NCBI RefSeq assembly: GCF_047302425.1
Contig: NZ_CP154855.1
Location: 1,922,001-1,986,000, forward strand
Length of the DNA stretch: 64,000 nt
Direction: 5' to 3'
Source of the DNA: Oceanitalea sp047302425
GTDB lineage: Bacteria; Actinomycetota; Actinomycetes; Actinomycetales; Actinomycetaceae
Below, piece by piece: positions 1 to 7,017 of the stretch; position 1 is the first letter of the stretch, and every line of letters starts with the position of its first letter. A program made the translations under genes and the position numbers. The notes beneath the pieces were generated by a model. The model had not been told where the DNA came from. It ran no database searches and was given only the letters and a program-made list of their open reading frames with translations.

Positions 1-275
1 CGGGCTACCTCATGTCCGGCCGCTACGAGGGCGACTGGGAGGCGCAGGGCTGGACCGAGGGCTACACCGAGATCCTCGGCGTGCGCGAGGAGTGGCGCGG
101 CATGCGGGTGGCGACGGCGCTGCTCGTCACCGCCATGCGTGCCTACGCCGCCGACGGCATGGATTACGCCGGCCTCGGGGTCGACTCGCCCGTCCCGGGC
201 GGGGACTTCGGGCTCTTCGGCCAGCTCGGCTACGAGCCGACCCGCCACTCGCTCATGTTCACCCGCACCATCTGA
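1..275 (+). CDS. GNAT-family N-acetyltransferase, C-terminal part (5' end outside window)
   Basis: The reading frame is open from the left edge (first full codon at base 3) and ends in TGA, so only about 91 C-terminal residues are seen. The segment EEWRGMRVATALLVTAMRAY resembles the acetyl-CoA pyrophosphate-binding loop and following helix of GNAT enzymes. LFGQLGYEPTRHSLMFTR matches the usual C-terminal strand region of the fold. The substrate cannot be told from this fragment. The next gene starts 21 bases later with its own promoter-like box, so the two need not be co-transcribed. Family assignment is an inference from motif pattern. Confidence 0.7.
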   Translation, partial: GYLMSGRYEGDWEAQGWTEGYTEILGVREEWRGMRVATALLVTAMRAYAADGMDYAGLGVDSPVPGGDFGLFGQLGYEPTRHSLMFTRTI

Positions 276-283
276 CGTCCCGG

Positions 284-289
284 TACGGT
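284..289 (+). promoter_or_regulatory. TACGGT -10 box of a likely leaderless promoter (VOC gene)
   Basis: TACGGT is followed by seven bases and then GTG at 297. The spacing places the transcription start on the start codon. An in-frame GTG at 288 overlaps the box and is therefore an unlikely start. Confidence 0.45.
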
Positions 290-296
290 GGTGGCC

Positions 297-671
297 GTGC
301 GGGAGCAGAGTCCCATCGAGAACCGTATCGGTCAGGTGTTCGTGCCGGTCCGGGACATCGCCCGCTCTGCGAGGTGGTACTCGGAGCTCCTCGGCCTCCC
401 GCTGGGCGAGCCGTCGCACGGCGCGACGATCTACGACCTCCCCACGGCGGGCGATACGCGCCTCGCCCTCGATGCCAACAAGCCTGACATCGACACGTCG
501 GGGCCGCCGCGGTTCTTCTTCTGGACGGCGGACATGGCGGCGACGGTCGCCTTCCTCCGCGAGCGGGGAGTGGCACTGGACTCGGCGGTCGAGGACATCG
601 GCAGCGTGGTGTTCGTCCAGTTCCGCGACCCCGACGGCAACCCGCTCATGGTCTGCCAGCGCACCGGCTGA
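297..671 (+). CDS. VOC (glyoxalase/bleomycin-resistance fold) family protein
   Basis: A 124-residue protein of the vicinal-oxygen-chelate superfamily. It shows the two beta-alpha-beta-beta-beta halves typical of the fold: QVFVPVRDIARSARWYSELL at the start, and FRDPDGNPLMVCQ at the end, where VOC proteins commonly place a metal-ligand or substrate-facing segment. The full length of about 120-130 residues is normal. GTG at 297 was chosen because it lies seven bases after a TACGGT box; GTG at 288 or 291 would add three or two residues. Members include dioxygenases, glyoxalases and antibiotic-binding proteins, and nothing here selects one. It converges with parC, separated by only five bases. Confidence 0.75.
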   Translation: MREQSPIENRIGQVFVPVRDIARSARWYSELLGLPLGEPSHGATIYDLPTAGDTRLALDANKPDIDTSGPPRFFFWTADMAATVAFLRERGVALDSAVEDIGSVVFVQFRDPDGNPLMVCQRTG

Positions 672-676
672 GCCGG

Positions 677-3136
677 CTAGCCGATGGCGGCGACGGGGGT
701 GGCGAGGGGCCGGCCAGAGCCGTCGCGGCGCTCGTCGACCTCGGGGAGGTCGACGGGCTGGCCACCGGCGCCGACCGCACGGATCGGCTCCAGGCCGACC
801 CACGCCGTCGTCAGCACGTCCTCGCCGCGCAGGAAGCGGTGGGCGCGGACGCCACCGGTCGCGCGTCCCTTGCCGGGGAAGCGGTCGAAGGGGGTGACCT
901 TCGCGCTGCCCGGCACGGTGCCCGGCAGGGAGGTCGAGGAGCCGGCGACCGTGACGACGAGGCTGCGGGAGACGTCGTCGGGGTGGACGACGCCGAAGCC
1001 GACGACGCGCGCGTCCTCCGGCATCTTCACCCCGGCCATGCCGCCGGCGCCGCGCCCCTGCGGGCGGACCGCGGAGGCGGGGAAGTGGAGCAGGTGCGCC
1101 TCGCTGGTGACGAGGACGAGGCGGTGCTCGTCCGGAGCGTGCGCCGCCCCGACGACGGCGTCGCCCGGCTTGAGGGAGATGAGCTCCCACGCGTCGCCCT
1201 TGCCCGGGCGGTCGGCAGGGTTGACCCGCTTGACCGTGCCGCCCGTGGTGACGAGGGCGAGCGGCGGGGCGTCCTCGTCCAGGCGCACGAGGCCGACAAC
1301 CCGCTCACCCGGCTCGGGCAGGACGAGCTCGGCTATCGGCGCACCGCCCGAGAGGCCGGGCGCGGAGTCCGTGGGCGGCAGGGCCGGGGCGTCGAGCACC
1401 GACAGGCGCACGCAGCGGCCGCTGCTCAGCACGACACCGACGTCGCCGCGGGTGCGGGCGGGGACGACGGCGGAGATGGCGTCGTGGGCCACCCGCGCCC
1501 CCAGGCGCGGTGGCTCCTGCGCGCTGCGGGCCAGCAGCCCGGTGCCGGAGAGGGCGACCCAGCACGGCTCGTCGGGGATCTCCAGCGGCACGCTCGTGCC
1601 ACCGCCGCGGCGGGCCGAGGCGGCCGAGCCGGTGGCCGGCCCGCCGGCGTGCTCGAGGAGCACGGTGCGGCGCGGGGTGCCGTGGGTGGCGGCGACCTCG
1701 GCGAGCTCGTCGCTCACCACCTGCCGCAGGAGCGCGTCGTCGGCGAGGATCGCCTTGAGCTCCTCGATCTCGCGGGCCAGGGCGTCGCGCTCGGCCTCGA
1801 GCTCGAGGCGGGAGAACTTCGTCAGCCGGCGCAGCCGCAGCGCGAGGATGTAGTCGGCCTGCGGCTCGGACAGGTCGAAGACCATCATGAGCCGCTCGCG
1901 GGCGGCCTCGGCGTCGTCGGAGGAGCGGATGACGGCGATGACCTCGTCGATGTCCGCGATCGCGACGAGCAGGCCGGCCACGAGGTGGGCCCGCTCGGTG
2001 CGCTTGGCCAGCCGGTGCTCGGTCCGGCGGCGCACCACCTGGAGGCGGTGCTGGACGTAGACCGACAGGAGCTCGCGCAGGCCCAGGGTCTGCGGCTGCC
2101 CGTCGACGAGCGCGACGTTGTTGATGCCGAAGGAGTCCTCCATCGGCGTGAAGCGGTAGAGCTGCTCGAGGACGGCCTCGGGGTTGAAGGCGTTCTTGAT
2201 CTCGATGACCAGCCGCAGGCCGTGCTCGCGGTCGGTGTAGTCGGCGACGTCCGCGATGCCCTGGAGCTTCTTGGCGTCCACCGCCTCCTTGATCTTCTCG
2301 ATGACCCGCTCCGGGCCCACCTGGTAGGGCAGCTCGGTGACGACGATGGCCTTGCGCCGCGCCGTGACGTTCTCCAGGTGGGTGGTCGCGCGCGTGCGGA
2401 AGGAGCCGCGGCCGGTGGCGTAGGCGTCGCGGATGCCGTCGAGGCCGACGATCTTGCCGCCGGAGGGCAGGTCCGGTCCCGGCACGAAGCGCATGAGCTC
2501 CTCGAGCGTCGCGTCCGGCTGGGCGATGAGGTGACGGGCGGCGGCGACGACCTCGACGAGGTTGTGCGGCGGCATGTTCGTCGCCATGCCGACGGCGATC
2601 CCCGAGGCGCCGTTGACGAGCAGGTTGGGCATCGCCGCGGGCAGCACCGAGGGCTGGGTCAGCTGGTTGTCGTAGTTGGGGACGAAGTCGACGACGTCCT
2701 CGTCCAGGCCCGCGGTCATGAGGAGGGCGGCGGGTGCCAGCCGGGCCTCGGTGTAGCGCGGCGCGGCGGGACCGTCGTCGAGGGAGCCGAAGTTCCCGTG
2801 GCCGTCGACGAGCGGCACCCGCAGCGAGAAGTCCTGGGCCAGACGCACCATGGCGTCGTAGATCGCGGTGTCACCGTGCGGGTGGAGCTTGCCCATGACC
2901 TCGCCGACGACGCGGGCGCACTTGACGTGGCCGCGCTCGGGCCGCAGGCCCATCTCGTCCATCTGGAAGAGGATCCGCCGCTGCACGGGCTTGAGGCCGT
3001 CGCGCGCGTCGGGCAGCGCGCGCGAGTAGATCACCGAGTACGCGTACTCGAGGAAGGAGCCCTGCATCTCGCTGGAGACGTCGATGTCGACGATCTGCTC
3101 CGGCACGGGCGGCGGAGGGGTGCTGCGGCGTGGCAT
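677..3136 (-). CDS. parC: DNA topoisomerase IV-type subunit A (second gyrase A paralogue)
   Basis: An 819-residue DNA-cleaving subunit of a type II topoisomerase that would pair with a ParE-type ATPase encoded elsewhere. Visible are the N-terminal entry LEYAYSVIYSRALPDARDGLKP, the quinolone-pocket helix HPHGDTAIYDAMVRLAQ with Thr at the position of E. coli GyrA Ser83, and the catalytic tyrosine in AAPRYTEARL (Tyr128 from this start). The C-terminal half carries beta-pinwheel repeats (for example MAGVKMPEDARVVGF) but no GyrA-box QRRGGKG, which favours ParC over GyrA. The frame is open far upstream, to 3307, but those residues are not family-like. ATG at 3136 follows GGGGGA by about 11 bases, and an ATG at 3145 is an alternative. 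It is divergent from the secreted lyase gene. Confidence 0.9.
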   Translation of the reverse strand: MPRRSTPPPPVPEQIVDIDVSSEMQGSFLEYAYSVIYSRALPDARDGLKPVQRRILFQMDEMGLRPERGHVKCARVVGEVMGKLHPHGDTAIYDAMVRLAQDFSLRVPLVDGHGNFGSLDDGPAAPRYTEARLAPAALLMTAGLDEDVVDFVPNYDNQLTQPSVLPAAMPNLLVNGASGIAVGMATNMPPHNLVEVVAAARHLIAQPDATLEELMRFVPGPDLPSGGKIVGLDGIRDAYATGRGSFRTRATTHLENVTARRKAIVVTELPYQVGPERVIEKIKEAVDAKKLQGIADVADYTDREHGLRLVIEIKNAFNPEAVLEQLYRFTPMEDSFGINNVALVDGQPQTLGLRELLSVYVQHRLQVVRRRTEHRLAKRTERAHLVAGLLVAIADIDEVIAVIRSSDDAEAARERLMMVFDLSEPQADYILALRLRRLTKFSRLELEAERDALAREIEELKAILADDALLRQVVSDELAEVAATHGTPRRTVLLEHAGGPATGSAASARRGGGTSVPLEIPDEPCWVALSGTGLLARSAQEPPRLGARVAHDAISAVVPARTRGDVGVVLSSGRCVRLSVLDAPALPPTDSAPGLSGGAPIAELVLPEPGERVVGLVRLDEDAPPLALVTTGGTVKRVNPADRPGKGDAWELISLKPGDAVVGAAHAPDEHRLVLVTSEAHLLHFPASAVRPQGRGAGGMAGVKMPEDARVVGFGVVHPDDVSRSLVVTVAGSSTSLPGTVPGSAKVTPFDRFPGKGRATGGVRAHRFLRGEDVLTTAWVGLEPIRAVGAGGQPVDLPEVDERRDGSGRPLATPVAAIG

Positions 3137-3244
3137 GTGGTCCATTGTCCCCCGGCCGGGCGGCTCGTCGGTGCAGCGGGCGGCGCCGTGTCCCCGCCGC
3201 CTGACCCGGGCGCCGAAGCCTGGTCGGGCGCCGCCCGCCTCTGG

Positions 3245-3277
3245 TAGCGTCGGTGACACGCCCCTGAAAACGTTTCC
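3245..3277 (+). promoter_or_regulatory. Promoter with LacI-type operator upstream of the secreted lyase gene
   Basis: TAGCGT at 3245-3250 is a good actinobacterial -10 box, placing transcription start near 3257. Just downstream, 3266-3277 reads GAAAACGTTTCC, with a perfect AAACGTTT core centred on CG. This is the form of LacI/PurR-family operators in carbohydrate genes. A repressor here would block elongation from the promoter. The sugar-induced control is inference. Confidence 0.5.
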
Positions 3278-3327
3278 GCATCGTCGCGGCACCGGGGCGG
3301 ACAGCACAGGACACGACGAGGAGTCTC

Positions 3328-6300
3328 ATGCGACTGTCATCAGCCCGACGCCGGATTCTGGCCGCGCTGGCCGCGGCCACCCTGTCCCTGGCGGGCCTTG
3401 CGCCGCTCGCCGCCGCTGACGAGCCCGACGTGCTCGACGCCTCGGCCCTGCCGCCGGGTGTCCACGACGCCGACCTCACCGTCGGCCCCTTCACGGTCAC
3501 CGCCACGCCCGAGCGCACCGTCGAGGTCGACGCCAGCGCGAAGACCGGCGCCGACGGGACCGCCTTCACCCAGCGCCTCAAGCTCGGCGGCGCGGGCGAG
3601 GCCGACTACCGCTCGGTGCGGCTGAGCACGGCCGGGGCGGCGACCCTCGACGTCCACGCGCTCAGCTCCAGCTCCGGGGCGGACCGCGCCCTCGCCCTGC
3701 GCGAGGTCGCCACCGGCGCCGTCGTCGCCCAGGTGCCGGCCTTCGGCGACCCAGGGGCGGTCATCCCCACGCAGACCATCGAGATCCCCGCGGCCGGGGA
3801 CTACTTCCTCGCCTCGCCCGCCTCCGGCGTCAACGTCTACGGCCTGGAGCTGCGGGCCGGTGCCGCGCCGGACCGCCTGCCCTGGACCGACGTCGCGCCA
3901 CCCGCCGTCACCGGCGTCGCGGTCGACGACACCGACCCGGGGCTCCTGCGGGTCGACTTCACCGGCGTCGTCGGCAGGGACGGCGCGGACTACGCGAGCG
4001 TCACGCTCCTCGACAGCGCGGGGAACGAGCTCGACTCCGCGATGAGCGCGGCGGCCGGCGGCGGCGGCAGCCTCACCCTGGCCCCGGCGGCGTCGGGCAG
4101 CTACCGGGTCCGCGCGGCCCTGCACCGGCAGGGGGAGGAGCCGCTCGTCTCCACCGCGGTCGACGCCCCCGCCTTCACCCTGCCGCTCGCGACGCCTCGC
4201 ATCTCCTCGGCGCTCACCACCGCCGTCGCCGACGGCGCCGCCGTGGTCACCGTCGCGTGGGGCGAGGTGCCCGAGGCCGAGAGCTACTCCGTGCGCTACC
4301 GGGAGACCGGCGCGGCCGACTACGAGACCGCCGCCGCGGACGTCACCGCGCTCGAGGCGGAGGTCGCCGGCCTCGTGCCCGGTGCCCACTACGAGCTCGT
4401 CGTCGTCGCCCACCGCGGCGGGGAGGAGACGGTCTCCGCGGCGTACCCCGTGACCGTCGCCGCCGAGGCCGAGCGCTGGCTGCTCGGACACGCCGGCGTC
4501 GGCTCCGGCGGCTCGGTCACCGAGCTCGCGGACGGTGCGCTGCGCTTCGACACCCGGGAGCACAACGGCAAGATCGCCGACTCCGAGGACGGCTTCCACT
4601 ACTACTACACCGAGATCGACCCGGAGACGGAGAACTTCACCCTCTCGGCGACCTTCACCGTCAACGACGCCGCCGCCAAGGACAACCAGTCCGGCTTCGG
4701 GATCGTCGCCGTCGACACCTTCGTCCCCGGGGACGCCTCGGCGCGGTACTTCAACTCGGCCGGCGCGATGGCAGCGAAGTACGTGCGCGACGTCGACGGC
4801 ACCACCGAGACCCGCTACGGCACCCCCGGCGGCAAGTTCGTCACCGGGTACACCGACGCGCCCACCGTCGCGTCGCCCACGCGCGACATGTCCGCCTCCG
4901 CGCCCTTCGACTGGGGCTACCGCGAGGGCTACACCGAGGGCTCCAACGCCAACCCGCCGCGCTTCCGCGCCGGGGACGTCTACGAGCTCACGCTGCGCCG
5001 CTCGAACACCGGCTTCCACGCGATCTGGGAGCGCGACGGCGAGGTCGAGGAGATCATCCACTACGACCCCGACCTGCTCCTTCAGCAGACGCAGGACTCC
5101 TTCTACGCCGGTGTCTTCGTCACCCGAAAGATCGACGTGACCGTCAGCGACATCACCTTCACCACCGTCCGCCCCGAGGACGACGACGAGGCCCTGGAGC
5201 CGCCGACGACCTTCGTCACCCCTCGGCTGACCGCCGACGTCACCCGCACCACCCCGCACCGCAGCATCGACGTGCCGCTCGTGGCCAACGTCCACGGCGA
5301 GGTCGTCATCGCCGACGACGGCGGCACCCCGGTCACCGGCCCCCTCACCCTCACGCCGGGGGAGCGGGAGTCGGTCCGGCTGCCGCTGCGCGCGGGGACC
5401 AACGACTTCACCGCGACGCTCACGCCCGCTCCGCGGGAGGAACAGCCCCAGCTGGGCGAGTACGAGGACCTCGCGTCCTACGCACCCCTGGCGGTGCCGC
5501 TGAGCTTCACGGTGGACGGCTTCGGTGAGCCGGGGCAGTCGGTGTGGGTCGCCCCGGACGGCACGCCGGAGGGCGAGGGCACGCCCGGTGCCCCGCTCGA
5601 CCTGCACACGGCGGTGGCCTTCGCCCAGCCGGGGCAGCAGATCGTCCTGCGGGAGGGGACCTACCGGCCCGAGCGCGCCGTCGTCGTCGACCGCGGCAAC
5701 AGCGGTACCGCGGACGCGCCGATCACCCTCATGTCGGAGCCCGGCACGCGGGCGGTGCTCGACCTCGCGGGGTCCGAGAGCGGCGGCATCGTGCTGCGCG
5801 GCGACCACTGGCACCTGCACGACCTCGAGCTCACCGGCTCGCAGGGCTACCGCAAGCCGCTGCTCGTCCAGGGCCACCACAACGTCGTCGAGCGCATCGA
5901 GTCCCACCACAACGGCGACACGGGCGTGCAGATCTCCGGCAGCTCGGACGAGCCGCCGAGCATGTGGCCCTCGCACAACCTCGTGCTCTCCAGCGTCGCG
6001 CACAACAACGCCGACCCGCTCGGCAACGACGCGGACGGCTTCGCCGCCAAGCTCACCGTCGGAGAGGGCAACGTCTTCCGCTACTCCATCGCCCACCACA
6101 ACATCGACGACGGCTGGGACCTCTACGCGAAGTCGACCGAGGGACCGATCGGCGCCGTCGTCGTCGAGGACTCCGTCGCGTACCAGAACGGCTGGCTCGA
6201 GGCGGACGAGGAGCTCGCCGCGGTGGGCGAGGGCAACGGCTTCAAGCTCGGCGGGGAGTCGATGCCCGGGCGGCACCTGCTGCGCAACTCCGTCTCCTAC

Positions 6301-6939
6301 GACAACTACGCCAAGGGCGTGACGAGCAACTCGGGCCCCGACGTGCGCGTCCACGACGTCACCGCCTACCACAACGGCCAGGCCGGGCAGTCGGGCGGCC
6401 GGATGAACCTCCAGCTGACGACCGGCGCCCCGGTCACCGGCTACGAGGCCACCGGCGTGCTGTCCTACCGGGGCAGCCAGGCGGACGACATCGTGCTGCG
6501 CGAGCAGGAGGACACCATCACGACCGACCCGAGCAACCACCTCGACGGGCGCGGGGTCAGCGACGACTGGTTCGTCAGCCTCGACCTGTCGATCACCCCG
6601 CGGATCGCCCCCGACGGGAGCATCGACATGGGCGGCCTGCTCGAGCTCACCGCCGCCGCCCCCGCCGACACCGGCGCCCGGCTCGGCCCGAACCCCGACC
6701 CCACCCGCCTCGAGCTCTACCCGCCGGTGACGAGCGACGCCGACCAGGGCGACGACGGCGGTGACGACGGCGGACCGGGCGGCGACGGCGGCCCGGACAG
6801 CACGCGCGACGGGGAACCCACGGCCGACGGGCGCGGGGCCCTGCCGGTGACCGGCGCCGGGGCGGTCGTGCTGCTCGCCGCGCTGGCCGGGCTCCTCACG
6901 CTCGGCGGCCTCGGCGTCCGCCGCGCCCGGCGAGGCTAG
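3328..6939 (+). CDS. Secreted, sortase-anchored PL9-like pectate lyase (right-handed beta-helix)
   Basis: A 1203-residue exported protein. Residues 1-30 form a signal peptide (RRR, hydrophobic stretch, AAA). Residues about 287-378 look like a fibronectin type III domain. Residues about 385-620 form a beta-sandwich-like region. The catalytic part begins near residue 735 with SVWVAPDGT and LDLHTAVAFAQPGQQIVLREG, the usual opening of PL9 exopolygalacturonate/pectate lyases. PL9 Ca2+ and catalytic elements are visible: Asp901 and Asp903 (DADGFAAKL), Asp927, Asp928 and Asp931 (NIDDGWDLYAK), and Lys973 in GNGFKLGG as the likely base. The C-terminus has a Gly/Asp-rich linker, LPVTG at 1172-1176, a hydrophobic helix and RRARRG, a sortase signal. 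GAGGAG precedes the ATG. Cleavage of pectin-type substrate is inferred from family; chondroitin-type or other uronate polymers are alternatives. Confidence 0.85.
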   Translation: MRLSSARRRILAALAAATLSLAGLAPLAAADEPDVLDASALPPGVHDADLTVGPFTVTATPERTVEVDASAKTGADGTAFTQRLKLGGAGEADYRSVRLSTAGAATLDVHALSSSSGADRALALREVATGAVVAQVPAFGDPGAVIPTQTIEIPAAGDYFLASPASGVNVYGLELRAGAAPDRLPWTDVAPPAVTGVAVDDTDPGLLRVDFTGVVGRDGADYASVTLLDSAGNELDSAMSAAAGGGGSLTLAPAASGSYRVRAALHRQGEEPLVSTAVDAPAFTLPLATPRISSALTTAVADGAAVVTVAWGEVPEAESYSVRYRETGAADYETAAADVTALEAEVAGLVPGAHYELVVVAHRGGEETVSAAYPVTVAAEAERWLLGHAGVGSGGSVTELADGALRFDTREHNGKIADSEDGFHYYYTEIDPETENFTLSATFTVNDAAAKDNQSGFGIVAVDTFVPGDASARYFNSAGAMAAKYVRDVDGTTETRYGTPGGKFVTGYTDAPTVASPTRDMSASAPFDWGYREGYTEGSNANPPRFRAGDVYELTLRRSNTGFHAIWERDGEVEEIIHYDPDLLLQQTQDSFYAGVFVTRKIDVTVSDITFTTVRPEDDDEALEPPTTFVTPRLTADVTRTTPHRSIDVPLVANVHGEVVIADDGGTPVTGPLTLTPGERESVRLPLRAGTNDFTATLTPAPREEQPQLGEYEDLASYAPLAVPLSFTVDGFGEPGQSVWVAPDGTPEGEGTPGAPLDLHTAVAFAQPGQQIVLREGTYRPERAVVVDRGNSGTADAPITLMSEPGTRAVLDLAGSESGGIVLRGDHWHLHDLELTGSQGYRKPLLVQGHHNVVERIESHHNGDTGVQISGSSDEPPSMWPSHNLVLSSVAHNNADPLGNDADGFAAKLTVGEGNVFRYSIAHHNIDDGWDLYAKSTEGPIGAVVVEDSVAYQNGWLEADEELAAVGEGNGFKLGGESMPGRHLLRNSVSYDNYAKGVTSNSGPDVRVHDVTAYHNGQAGQSGGRMNLQLTTGAPVTGYEATGVLSYRGSQADDIVLREQEDTITTDPSNHLDGRGVSDDWFVSLDLSITPRIAPDGSIDMGGLLELTAAAPADTGARLGPNPDPTRLELYPPVTSDADQGDDGGDDGGPGGDGGPDSTRDGEPTADGRGALPVTGAGAVVLLAALAGLLTLGGLGVRRARRG

Positions 6940-6943
6940 CGAC

Positions 6944-6975
6944 GGTGCCGGGCGGGCCGCGGCCCGTCCGGCACC
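6944..6975 (+). terminator. Strong GC hairpin after the lyase gene
   Basis: GGTGCCGG...CCGGCACC arms continue through CGGGCC/GGCCCG, giving a near-perfect stem of about 15 bp five bases after the lyase stop codon. There is no T-run, as is common in high-GC actinobacteria. Confidence 0.6.
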
Positions 6976-7004
6976 CACCCGGGCGCGGGCGCCGGACGCC
7001 GAAC

Positions 7005-7010
7005 TAGGGT
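7005..7010 (+). promoter_or_regulatory. TAGGGT -10 box, leaderless start of the GNAT/acyl-CoA synthetase gene
   Basis: TAGGGT is followed by seven bases and ATG at 7018. No Shine-Dalgarno sequence precedes the ATG. In-frame GTGs at 7009 and 7012 overlap or abut the box and are disfavoured. Confidence 0.5.
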
Positions 7011-7017
7011 GGTGCCC

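Noticed and set aside
3137..3307. Longer N-terminus for parC starting at 3307
   Set aside because: The extra 57 residues are Arg/Gly-rich, unlike any ParC/GyrA N-terminus, and overlap the divergent promoter and operator region. The family start is MPRRS near 3136.
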